Positions 1 through 7,203 of a stretch of DNA of 64,000 bases are shown piece after piece. The position numbers were made by a program, and so were the translations under genes. The notes below the pieces were generated by a model that ran no database searches, was not told the origin of the DNA, and saw only the letters and a program-made list of their open reading frames with translations. This stretch comes from Arthrobacter sp. DNA4 (GTDB lineage: Bacteria; Actinomycetota; Actinomycetes; Actinomycetales; Micrococcaceae): the NCBI RefSeq assembly GCF_024362385.1, contig NZ_CP101466.1, positions 744,001 to 808,000 of the forward strand, read 5' to 3'. The first letter of the stretch is position 1, and each line of letters starts with the position of its first letter.

Positions 1-639
1 CACGATGTTTGCCTGGCCACCGAAATCGTAATCCCACACGTGGTCAAGGATCTGGGCTTTGCTGACCACGCGTTTTGGGTTTTCCATCAGGTAGCGGAGG
101 AGTTCGAACTGTGTGGCCGTCAGCTGGACGTCGTCCCCGGCACGGGTGACTTCCCGGGTGTCCACGTTGAGCACCAGGTCGCCCACCACCAGCTCGGCGG
201 TGTCCATGGCGGCCACCCCGGAACGCTGGACCAGGCGGTGCAGGCGGAGCAGGACTTCCTCCATGCTGAAGGGTTTGGTGACATAGTCGTCCCCGCCGGC
301 GGCCAGCCCCGCGATGCGGTCCTGGACGTCGTCCTTGGCCGTCAGGAAAAGCGCGGGCACCTCCGGCGCGAAGGCGCGGATCCTGCCCAGCAGCTCCACG
401 CCGTCGAACCCTGGCAGCATGACATCGAGCACCAGGACGTCCGGGTGGAAGTCCTTGGCGAGCTTCACGGCAGTGGGCCCGTCGCCGGCCACGGCTACGG
501 ACCAGCCTGCCATGCGCAGGCCCATGCTCATCAGTTCCGACAGGCTGGGCTCGTCATCCACCACCAGGGCGCGGATCGGGGAACCGTCCGGGTGGGTGAG
601 CTGGGGAAGGTTGTTGGTCATGGGGTGCGGGGATGCCAT
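1..639 (-). CDS. OmpR/PhoB-family response regulator, 3' end cut by window edge
   Basis: Minus-strand frame open from ATG at 639 to the left edge, so the C-terminus is missing. The translation has an N-terminal receiver domain with the acidic pair DDE (about residues 28-30), the phospho-acceptor Asp in VLVLDVMLPG (about D72) and the conserved Lys in YVTKPFS. A winged-helix output domain follows, with the typical FELLRYLMENP helix and VVSKAQILDHVWDYDFGG before the edge. A second in-frame ATG at 621 (MTNNLPQL) is an equally good start. Its sensor kinase would normally follow on the left, outside the window. It is divergent from the gene at 863, with an inverted repeat between them, so it may control that gene and itself; that is inference. 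Confidence 0.93.
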   Translation of the reverse strand, partial: MASPHPMTNNLPQLTHPDGSPIRALVVDDEPSLSELMSMGLRMAGWSVAVAGDGPTAVKLAKDFHPDVLVLDVMLPGFDGVELLGRIRAFAPEVPALFLTAKDDVQDRIAGLAAGGDDYVTKPFSMEEVLLRLHRLVQRSGVAAMDTAELVVGDLVLNVDTREVTRAGDDVQLTATQFELLRYLMENPKRVVSKAQILDHVWDYDFGGQANIV

Positions 640-715
640 GGGACAACTCTCCGATCTGTCGGTTTGCCGATGCTTTGACGTTGCTGTGTTCCGGCTGTGA
701 GCTCCAGCCTAGCCA

Positions 716-767
716 CCTGTGACCCCCGTGAGGTGGCGGCCTGGCTGTTGCCCTGGCAGGTCACAGG
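716..767. promoter_or_regulatory. Inverted repeat in divergent promoter region
   Basis: The 223-nt gap between the response regulator and the 863 gene holds a perfect 9-bp inverted repeat, CCTGTGACC at 716-724 and GGTCACAGG at 759-767, with 34 nt between the arms (centre-to-centre about four helical turns). The spacing is long for one dimer site but fits two half-sites or two dimers of the adjacent regulator. Function is inferred from position only. Confidence 0.35.
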
Positions 768-862
768 CAGGCTTGGTCCGCCGCACAGCCCCTGCACAGC
801 AAAGCGGCACAGCCTGTTGGGACAACAGCACCACCAACAGCTACGACTTCTTGGAGAAAACC

Positions 863-1879
863 ATGGAACAGCACGACAACGCCTACCCCGGGGCATCAGG
901 CCACAACCGTCAGGCGAACCCGTCCGCAGAAGGCCGAAAGCAACAGGGCCAGCCGGCCCCGGTGTGGGAAGGCACGGCAGATGGTGCCGGCCGCGACGGT
1001 GCCGCGCAGGGATGGAATGCCCAGGCAGGCCATCCCGGCCCGGGCCAGGAGCCGGCAGGACGGGAGCAGGCGTCGCGGGACCAGCCGCAGCAGGAGCAGC
1101 CTGCCCAGGGCTGGGGCGCCCCCGTTCCCGGTTCGCCTTCTGCAGGGTGGGGTACGACGACGGCACAGGGCCAGGTGCCCGGCTCCGGCATGGGATGGGG
1201 CGCACCCCAGCAATACGCACCCACTGATTCGACCCGGGCAGGGAAAGGGAACTGGACCGCGAAGAAAGGCCTCCTGGTGGGTGGCATTGCGGTAGTGGTG
1301 GCCGCGGGAGCCGGTGCCGGCGCCTATGCTGCCGGAAGCGGGAGCGGAACGGCTTCAGCGAACAATGGCCAGGGCGCGGGTGCCATGGGCCAGTTCGGCC
1401 CCGGGAGCCAGAGCGGCGTCACCGGTCCGGACGGCCAAAGCGGCATGGGTGGCGGCATGGCAGGTGGCATGGACGGCGGCATGTCAATGGACGGCGGGCC
1501 TGGCGGTCTGGGGAATGGGTCGGCAGGGCTCAACGCAGCCGTCCACTCCGAATACGTGGTCCTCCAGGGCTCCGGCTACGTCACCATGGCGGGGCAGGCA
1601 GGCACCGTCACGGAGATCTCCGGCACGTCCATGACCGTCAAGAGTGAGGACGGGTTTTCCCGGACCTACGCCGTGGGCTCCGACGTCGAGGTGACGCAGG
1701 GGATGCGGCAGCGGGGCGGAGGTTCCACCGGCACCACCCTCAGCTTCTCCAATGTGACCTCCGGCGCCAGCGTCCGGGTGACCGCCCTTAAGGACTCGGA
1801 AACCTACACTGCCGAGACCATCCAGCTGGCTGCAGCCACCACTGCCAGCACCCCCAACCAGGGAAGCAGCAGTAACTGA
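863..1879 (+). CDS. Membrane-anchored Gly/Gln-rich protein with small C-terminal extracellular domain
   Basis: 338 residues from ATG 863, chosen because GGAG lies 8-11 nt upstream and the earlier frame has no good start. Residues 1-130 are a cytoplasmic Gln/Gly/Pro-rich, low-complexity segment. One transmembrane helix follows at about 135-160 (VGGIAVVVAAGAGAGAYAAG). After it comes a Gly/Met-rich spacer with repeated GGM units (about 195-220), then a roughly 100-residue C-terminal domain. That domain has the pattern GTVTEISGTSMTVKSEDG...YAVGSDVEV, which resembles DUF5666-type OB-fold domains found in exported actinobacterial proteins. It is divergent from a response regulator and may be a target or accessory of that two-component system. 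I do not recognise a specific function. Confidence 0.75.
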   Translation: MEQHDNAYPGASGHNRQANPSAEGRKQQGQPAPVWEGTADGAGRDGAAQGWNAQAGHPGPGQEPAGREQASRDQPQQEQPAQGWGAPVPGSPSAGWGTTTAQGQVPGSGMGWGAPQQYAPTDSTRAGKGNWTAKKGLLVGGIAVVVAAGAGAGAYAAGSGSGTASANNGQGAGAMGQFGPGSQSGVTGPDGQSGMGGGMAGGMDGGMSMDGGPGGLGNGSAGLNAAVHSEYVVLQGSGYVTMAGQAGTVTEISGTSMTVKSEDGFSRTYAVGSDVEVTQGMRQRGGGSTGTTLSFSNVTSGASVRVTALKDSETYTAETIQLAAATTASTPNQGSSSN

Positions 1880-2446
1880 AGGCGGCCTGAAACGATGGTT
1901 GGACCGTCCTGCCTCCGGCTCAGCGGCGTTCGCGGGCAAAAAAATCTGCTGGGGGCAGGACGCCGGTTGGACACGCCGCAGAGGTCGGGGGCCGATTCCA
2001 CGTCAAACGGTTGAATTTCGGACACATTCGGTAATCCGGCAAATTGGCGAAGATTATTCTGCAGAGGGCCGAATTTTGGCCTTTTGCCGATTCGAGCGTC
2101 CCAAATCATCCCCGCTTCCGAAATAGTGACATGCAGCACAATTCCTGGATTTGTCTCACGATGCGGACGATTCGGTCCATTGTTACTTGCAAGTTGGCAT
2201 TGTTACGCGGCACACTTCCAATGTGAACAAGAACTCAACAGCACCTGCAGCCGCAGAATATTGGCCCAGCACATCCGCTGCTGCCGACATGCGCTGTTGT
2301 CGAATGCACGCCTGACCTTCCCACCCACCGAAGTTCTTAGGCATTCGCCCCCAAGCCCAGCGTCGGGCGTCCCTCCCCGGTCCGCGTGACGGGGAAACCA
2401 GCATTCGAGCCGCGGAGCCGTCCATTTCACATTGAGGTAAGCATTC
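1880..2446. other. 567-nt intergenic region, no convincing gene
   Basis: Noticeably more AT-rich than its surroundings, especially about 2000-2240. An open frame on the minus strand (1804-2139) overlaps the end of the upstream gene and has no ribosome site or recognisable motif. The last 20 nt carry the GAGG ribosome site of the next gene. I see no strong terminator hairpin after 1879. The length and low GC suggest a long leader or regulatory region for the winged-helix gene at 2447. Confidence 0.5.
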
Positions 2447-3313
2447 ATGTCAGTTGCATCCGGATACGTCCACATCTCTGTCCGTAACGCCGCCAAGGCC
2501 GGCCAGGCCACCGGCCTTCGCCCCGGCTTCGGCCCGCGTCCTTCGCTTGCTCCCTCCGCATCCGGAAGCAGCTTCCCTGCCCAGGGCTTCGCCCCGCAGG
2601 GTTACAACCCGAATTCCTACGGTCAGCTTCGCGCCGTGCATCCCGCCGAGTCCGCTCCCGTTACTGCCCCTACCCCAGTGGTGCCCGGTGCAAACCAGGT
2701 CCGCCCGGTAGCCAACGACAACGTTGCCCGCGGGTTCGTCCTCTACATGGGCATCGATGAGGAGACCGCGGCGGCGGCCGGCACCTCCATCGCCAAACTC
2801 GCGCAGGAAATCCGCGCCTACGCCCAGTCGCTCGTCTCCGGTGCCGAAAGCTACGCTGCCGTGGCGGTCGCGCCGGCCGGCACCCCCGGTTCCGCGCTCG
2901 ACGTCGTCCGCTCCACCTTTGGCGACCCCACGGTCAACTCCCGCCAGCGCACCGAAACCCCGCGCCCTGCCCAGCCGCAGGAACCGCGTCCCTCCGGTGT
3001 GCTGATTGACCTTGCCCGCCGCGAAGTCCACCTCGACGGTGAATCCCTGAACCTCACGTTCAAGGAATTTGAGCTCCTCAACTACCTCGTCGAAAACGGC
3101 ACCCGTACCGTGGGCCGTGACGAGCTCCTCGAGGGGCTGTGGCGCAACGCCGAAGAAGTGCCCAACGAGCGCACCATCGACGTCCACATCCGCCGCCTCC
3201 GCTCCAAGCTCGGCCGCCTCGCCAACACGGTCCGCACCGTACGTGGCCAGGGCTACCGGTTCTACGAGCACCCTGAGGTTGTTGTCTGGGCCGCTCCGGA
3301 GTACTCGATCTAA
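2447..3313 (+). CDS. Winged-helix DNA-binding protein lacking a receiver domain
   Basis: 288 residues from ATG 2447, with GAGG at 2434-2437. The C-terminal 95 residues are a clear OmpR/PhoB-type Trans_reg_C domain: a beta-strand start (VLIDLARREVHLDGESLNL), FKEFELLNYLVENGTRTVGR, then the recognition helix with IDVHIRRLRSKLG and the wing GQGYRFYEHPE. No receiver domain precedes it. Residues 1-90 are low-complexity and rich in Pro/Ala/Ser/Phe. Residues about 95-150 form a short folded-looking segment (FVLYMGIDEETAAAAG...). It is therefore probably not controlled by phosphorylation in the usual way. Target genes are unknown. Family assignment is firm; biological role is not. Confidence 0.88.
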   Translation: MSVASGYVHISVRNAAKAGQATGLRPGFGPRPSLAPSASGSSFPAQGFAPQGYNPNSYGQLRAVHPAESAPVTAPTPVVPGANQVRPVANDNVARGFVLYMGIDEETAAAAGTSIAKLAQEIRAYAQSLVSGAESYAAVAVAPAGTPGSALDVVRSTFGDPTVNSRQRTETPRPAQPQEPRPSGVLIDLARREVHLDGESLNLTFKEFELLNYLVENGTRTVGRDELLEGLWRNAEEVPNERTIDVHIRRLRSKLGRLANTVRTVRGQGYRFYEHPEVVVWAAPEYSI

Positions 3314-3499
3314 CTCTCTTTCGCGCGAAGGCGACCTGCTCCTGTCGGGCTGCTTGGTCCGTGCGTCACTGTGGGCACGTTTTAGGGCTCTTGCCTGTGG
3401 CTGTCCCCTGAGTTCACGGGCCTTGTCCCCTTGTCGGTTCTTGAAAGCGTGCCCTGCGTGACGCTGCTTCTGAATGTTCCCGCCAGCTAGGCTTGGGCC

Positions 3500-4027
3500 A
3501 TGAGTTCGCACCACGTTCGACGCCTTGTGATCATGCGCCATGCCAAGGCTGACTGGCCCGGCGGCGTGGCTGACCACGAGCGGCCGCTGGAGGAACGCGG
3601 ACACCGGGAAGCGCCGCTGGCCGGGCGCTGGCTGCTCAAGAACAACATCGTCCCGGACTTCATTCTGTGCTCCAGTGCCCTGCGCACCCGGCAAACGTGC
3701 ACCTGGGTGTGCTCTGAACTCGGCGACAAAGCCCCCACGCCCAAACTCGAAGACGGCCTGTACGCGGCCTCGGCCCTACGGATGCTGACAGTGGTCAACC
3801 ACTTGCCGGACACCGTGACCACGCTGATGCTGATCGCGCACCTGCCGGGCGTACAGGACCTGGCCATGCACCTCGCCTCGCGGGATTCCGACCACGACGC
3901 CTACATGGACGCCGCCACCCGTTTCCCCACCAATGCGCTCACCGTCCTGGAGACGGAGAAGCCGTGGGCGGAACTCGACGGCCAGGACGCCCGGATTACC
4001 CGGTTCGCGGTTCCCCGGGCCCACTAG
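3500..4027 (+). CDS. SixA-like histidine phosphatase family protein
   Basis: 175 residues from ATG 3500. The N-terminus carries the phosphatase signature LVIMRHAKADWPG, with the nucleophilic His in RHAK, and an Arg-containing PLAGRWL element typical of SixA rather than phosphoglycerate mutase. A second His lies in LMLIAHLPGVQDLA (about residue 113) and should complete the catalytic pocket. SixA-type enzymes remove phosphate from phosphohistidine, but members of this subfamily in actinobacteria have varied or unknown substrates. The 3' end overlaps the convergent LysR gene by 32 nt. Confidence 0.85.
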   Translation: MSSHHVRRLVIMRHAKADWPGGVADHERPLEERGHREAPLAGRWLLKNNIVPDFILCSSALRTRQTCTWVCSELGDKAPTPKLEDGLYAASALRMLTVVNHLPDTVTTLMLIAHLPGVQDLAMHLASRDSDHDAYMDAATRFPTNALTVLETEKPWAELDGQDARITRFAVPRAH

Positions 4028-4934
4028 CTGCAGCTCCACTGCCGGCAATCCCGCGCAGCAGCGCCGCCACGTGCCTGATGCCAGGGCTGGCCGTCATGGT
4101 CCTGCGATGGACCAGCCCCACCTGCCGGGCCTGGATGGGGTTGACTACGGGAACGGCCACCACGTCCGGAGGCAGTGCCGGCCGCCCCAGGCGGGGCACC
4201 AGCGCAACGGCCACCGCCTGCTCCACCAACGCAATGTGCGTCGCAAAATCGGGGTCGTAAACCCTGATGTCCGGGACCCGCCCAAGATCGGCGAAAATCC
4301 GCAGGAGCGCTTCGTTGCAGATGGCGCCGTCGGGCGTACTGATCCAGCGTTCGTCCACCAGCTGTGCCGGCTCCACCTCCGCCTGGTGCGCGAGCGGATG
4401 ACTGTTGTGCACCAGGACGTCCGCCACGTCCTCGCAGAGCCACTCCAGCGTCAGGTGCTCCGGGATCACCAGCGGCACCGAGTTCCAGTTGTGCACCAGG
4501 CCCAGGTCCGCCTCGCCGTTGGCAACCCGGGCCACGGCCTCGCGTGGGTCCTCGGCCAGCACGGAAAGATCAAGTGCGGCCCCCGACTGCCCGATCCGCG
4601 CCAGCAGTGGGCCCACCAGCCCCCTGACGGCAGTGGAGAAAGAAACCACGCGGAGGCTGCCCGTGGGCTTGGCCGGATCCGCCAGGAGCGTGGACTCAAG
4701 CTCCTCGAGCTCGGCCAGGATGCGCCGGCCGTAAGCTGCCAGGGCCAGCCCGCGCTCGGTCAGCAGGACGCCGCGGCCGCGGCGCTCCAGGACCGCGAAG
4801 CCGCCCTCCTTCTCCAGCTTCTTCACCTGCTGGGAAACAGCCGACGGGCTGAACCCCATCGCCTCTGCGGCGGCAATGACTGTGCCATGCTGCTCAATGG
4901 CCGCGAGGGCGCGCAGCGACCCGATATCAATCAT
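3996..4934 (-). CDS. LysR-family transcriptional regulator
   Basis: 312 residues from ATG 4934 (MIDIGSLRALAAIEQHG), chosen because the helix-turn-helix starts immediately after it; the longer open frame to 5102 runs through the divergent gene. The N-terminal 60 residues are a standard LysR winged helix (AAAEAMGFSPSAVSQQVKKLEKE). The remainder is a LysR substrate-binding domain ending in ARQVGLVHRR. It sits head-to-head with the EamA transporter at 5007, 72 nt apart, the usual arrangement in which a LysR protein controls the divergent transporter. The ligand is unknown. Confidence 0.92.
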   Translation of the reverse strand: MIDIGSLRALAAIEQHGTVIAAAEAMGFSPSAVSQQVKKLEKEGGFAVLERRGRGVLLTERGLALAAYGRRILAELEELESTLLADPAKPTGSLRVVSFSTAVRGLVGPLLARIGQSGAALDLSVLAEDPREAVARVANGEADLGLVHNWNSVPLVIPEHLTLEWLCEDVADVLVHNSHPLAHQAEVEPAQLVDERWISTPDGAICNEALLRIFADLGRVPDIRVYDPDFATHIALVEQAVAVALVPRLGRPALPPDVVAVPVVNPIQARQVGLVHRRTMTASPGIRHVAALLRGIAGSGAAASGPGEPRTG

Positions 4935-5006
4935 GAAGCAAAGGTACATGATTGGTTGCTGAATTAGACGCTGGTGCTTCATCCGGTGCTCTGCCACAGT
5001 AGGAGC

Positions 5007-6011
5007 GTGAACCTCCGCGATTCCCTTCTTGCCGTCGTCGTGGCCCTGCTGTGGGGCCTGAACTTCGTGGCCATCGACATTGGGCTCCACGCCGGCGGCC
5101 AAAACTTCCCCCCGCTGCTGTTCGTGGCCATGCGCTTTGTCCTGGTGGTCGTCCCGTGGATCTTCTTTGTGCGGAAGCCCGCGGTGTCCTGGAAGGCCAT
5201 CATTGGCGTCGGACTGTTCATGAGTGCCGGCCAGTTCGGCCTCCTTTACCTGGCCATGGCGCTGGGCATGCCGGCCGGCCTCGCATCCCTGGTCCTGCAG
5301 GCGCAGGTGCTGCTGACCGTCCTGCTCGCCGCGGCGTTCCTCGGTGAGCGGCCCAGCCGGCGCCAGCTGGCGGGGGTGGCGCTCGGCGTGGCCGGACTCG
5401 CCCTCGTGGCGGTGGGACGCAGCGCCGTGGCGCCGCTGCTGCCGCTGGTCATCGTCCTGGCCGCGGCGCTGTCCTGGGCCGCCGGGAACGTCATTGCCCG
5501 GAAAGCCAGGGCAGCCTCGGGCCTGGGGCTGGTGGTGTGGTCCGGTGCCGTGGTTCCGCTTCCGCTGGCAGCGCTGTCGGTGCTGGTGGACGGGCCGGAA
5601 ACCGTCTGGCAGTCACTGTCCTCTCTTCAGGCACCCACCATGCTCAGTGCCCTGTACACCGCCGTTTTCGCCTCACTGGTGGGCTACGGAATCTGGAACC
5701 GGCTCCTGGCCACCCACCCGTCGTCGGCCGTTGTTCCGTTCACCCTGCTGGTCCCGGTAGTGGGAATGAGCGCTGCGTGGCTGGTCCTCGCGGAGGTGCC
5801 GTCGCCGACGGAGCTGGCGGGCGGAATGCTCCTGTTGGGCGGCGTGGCGACGGCGGTGCTCACCCGGGCACGCGGGCGGCGTCAGCGGCGGGGGAGCGGG
5901 CCGTTGCCGGACCTGGGTGCCGGCCTGGGCGAAGGCGGGGCGGACGACGACGGACGCCGGGCTGCGGAGGACGTCCCCCGGGCGGGGGTTCGGGGAGCCG
6001 ACGTTCGCTGA
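5007..6011 (+). CDS. EamA/DMT-family transporter
   Basis: About 334 residues. It has ten predicted hydrophobic helices in two EamA repeats, beginning with LLAVVVALLWGLNFVAIDIG and FPPLLFVAMRFVLV in the first, and AALSWAAGNVIARKA and ALYTAVFASLVGYGIWNRLL in the second. Family members export or import amino acids, nucleosides or related metabolites at the cytoplasmic membrane; substrate cannot be read from sequence. GTG 5007 gives the canonical N-terminus but AGGAG is only one base upstream. GTG 4974 is an alternative. The hydrophilic Arg/Gly-rich C-terminal tail (about 45 residues) overlaps the convergent gene by 130 nt, which is unusually long. Likely controlled by the divergent LysR gene. 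Confidence 0.88.
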   Translation: MNLRDSLLAVVVALLWGLNFVAIDIGLHAGGQNFPPLLFVAMRFVLVVVPWIFFVRKPAVSWKAIIGVGLFMSAGQFGLLYLAMALGMPAGLASLVLQAQVLLTVLLAAAFLGERPSRRQLAGVALGVAGLALVAVGRSAVAPLLPLVIVLAAALSWAAGNVIARKARAASGLGLVVWSGAVVPLPLAALSVLVDGPETVWQSLSSLQAPTMLSALYTAVFASLVGYGIWNRLLATHPSSAVVPFTLLVPVVGMSAAWLVLAEVPSPTELAGGMLLLGGVATAVLTRARGRRQRRGSGPLPDLGAGLGEGGADDDGRRAAEDVPRAGVRGADVR

Positions 6012-6559
6012 ACGGGGGATGCCTGGCCGCCGGACGTGCGGCCAGCAGCGCGGGATGGGGCCGCCTGCTGGCTGCGTGCCGTAGCCGGGCCAGTCCGCTG
6101 TGATGACGCGCGTTGTGCCGCCTGCCGTGGTGCCGGCCTGCGCGCCGCCGTCGTCCGTCTCTTCCCCGGCCACAGGGCACCCAGGAAGAGGACCCCGAAC
6201 GTGGCCGCCAGGGCGCCCGCAGCGCCGATGAAGTAGTTGTCGGGGTCGTCGGTGGGCAGCGGGGTTCCCAGGAAGGAGGACTGGCCGTCGAACGCCAGCT
6301 CCCATGTGCTGAGGAACGCCAGCGAAAAGCCAAGGGCAAGCGCGGTCCCGGCGCCGGTCGCAAACAGGGCAAAGCGCCGCCGCCTCACCAGGACCTCGGC
6401 GACAGCGGCCAGGTAGGCCAGCCCCAGGACGCCCAGGAACGCGAGGAACACCGGCTCTGCGAGGGTCATGGCCGTGAGCACCAGCAGTCCTGCAGCAACG
6501 ACGCCGCAGATCACCGCGAACTTTCCGCTTTTCCCCGTATGGCGCATGTGCTCCATCAT
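5882..6559 (-). CDS. Small membrane protein with Arg/Ser/Pro-rich tail
   Basis: About 225 residues starting MMEHMRHTGK at tandem ATG codons (6559 and 6556). The first overlaps the TGA of the TetR gene as ATGA, indicating translational coupling as the last gene of the four-gene operon. Four hydrophobic segments are visible: FAVICGVVAAGLLVLTAM, FLAFLGVLGLAYLAAVAEV, LFATGAGTALALGFSLAFL and NYFIGAAGALAATFGVLFLG. The last 100 residues are low-complexity, rich in Arg, Ser, Pro, Ala and Gln, and probably disordered in the cytoplasm. I do not recognise a function; position suggests an accessory to the YhgE/Pip protein upstream. Confidence 0.72.
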   Translation of the reverse strand: MMEHMRHTGKSGKFAVICGVVAAGLLVLTAMTLAEPVFLAFLGVLGLAYLAAVAEVLVRRRRFALFATGAGTALALGFSLAFLSTWELAFDGQSSFLGTPLPTDDPDNYFIGAAGALAATFGVLFLGALWPGKRRTTAARRPAPRQAAQRASSQRTGPATARSQQAAPSRAAGRTSGGQASPVQRTSAPRTPARGTSSAARRPSSSAPPSPRPAPRSGNGPLPRR

Positions 6560-7203
6560 CCCTGAGGAGCTGGCCCCTTCAGGACGTAGCCGCGCATGAT
6601 GGCCATGATTGCTGCAACGCTTTGGTCCCGGGTGCGCTCGGGGTTGTACGTCTGCCGGTCCAGGCCCACCACAAAGCACGCACCGAAGATCGCCGTTTCC
6701 AGGCTTCCCCTCGACACGGAATTGTCCACCGGGTAAGCCTCAGCCACCTTCTCCACGGCCTGGCCGATGACTTCCAGGAGCTCCCCGCGCAGGACGGAAA
6801 ACGTACCCTGCCATTCGCTGGGAATCCGCCAGTTTTCGCTGACCCACAGACGCGCGAAGGACGGGTACTCCGCCATGAAGTCCATGGCCTGGCCGATCAT
6901 CGCTTCCATGGCGAGCAACGGGTCGCGGCCCGTTGCTCCGCCGTTGGCGGCCTCGAGCAGCCGTGCCTTGAGGATGTCCACGCCGTGCCGCAGGAGCTGC
7001 GCGATGAGCTCCGACTTGCTGCCGAAGTTGTAATAGACGGTGCCCTTGGAAACCCCGGCGGCTGCCGCGATCTCATCCACGGTGACACTGGCGGCCCCGC
7101 GCTCCCCGATCAGCTCCATGGAGGCGTCGAAGAGCTTCTGGCGGGTGGCGTTGGTCCGTGCGGGCCGCAGCCCCTTGCCCGCGGACGTGGGTTCGGTGGT
7201 CAT
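6556..7203 (-). CDS. TetR-family transcriptional regulator
   Basis: 215 residues from ATG 7203, which overlaps the TGA of the upstream YhgE/Pip gene (ATGA). The N-terminal helix-turn-helix is clear (ASVTVDEIAAAAGVSKGTVYYNFGSKSELIAQLL, about residues 38-72). The C-terminal ligand-binding region includes ARLWVSENWRIPSEWQ and YVLKGPAPQG. It is the third gene of an operon whose promoter carries an 18-bp perfect palindrome at 9996-10013 of the type TetR proteins bind. Autoregulation of the whole operon is therefore the simplest model. The inducer is unknown. Confidence 0.94.
   Translation of the reverse strand: MTTEPTSAGKGLRPARTNATRQKLFDASMELIGERGAASVTVDEIAAAAGVSKGTVYYNFGSKSELIAQLLRHGVDILKARLLEAANGGATGRDPLLAMEAMIGQAMDFMAEYPSFARLWVSENWRIPSEWQGTFSVLRGELLEVIGQAVEKVAEAYPVDNSVSRGSLETAIFGACFVVGLDRQTYNPERTRDQSVAAIMAIMRGYVLKGPAPQG

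Noticed and set aside
1804-2139. Minus-strand open frame in the AT-rich gap
   Set aside because: It overlaps the upstream gene's coding end and shows no ribosome site or recognisable motif.
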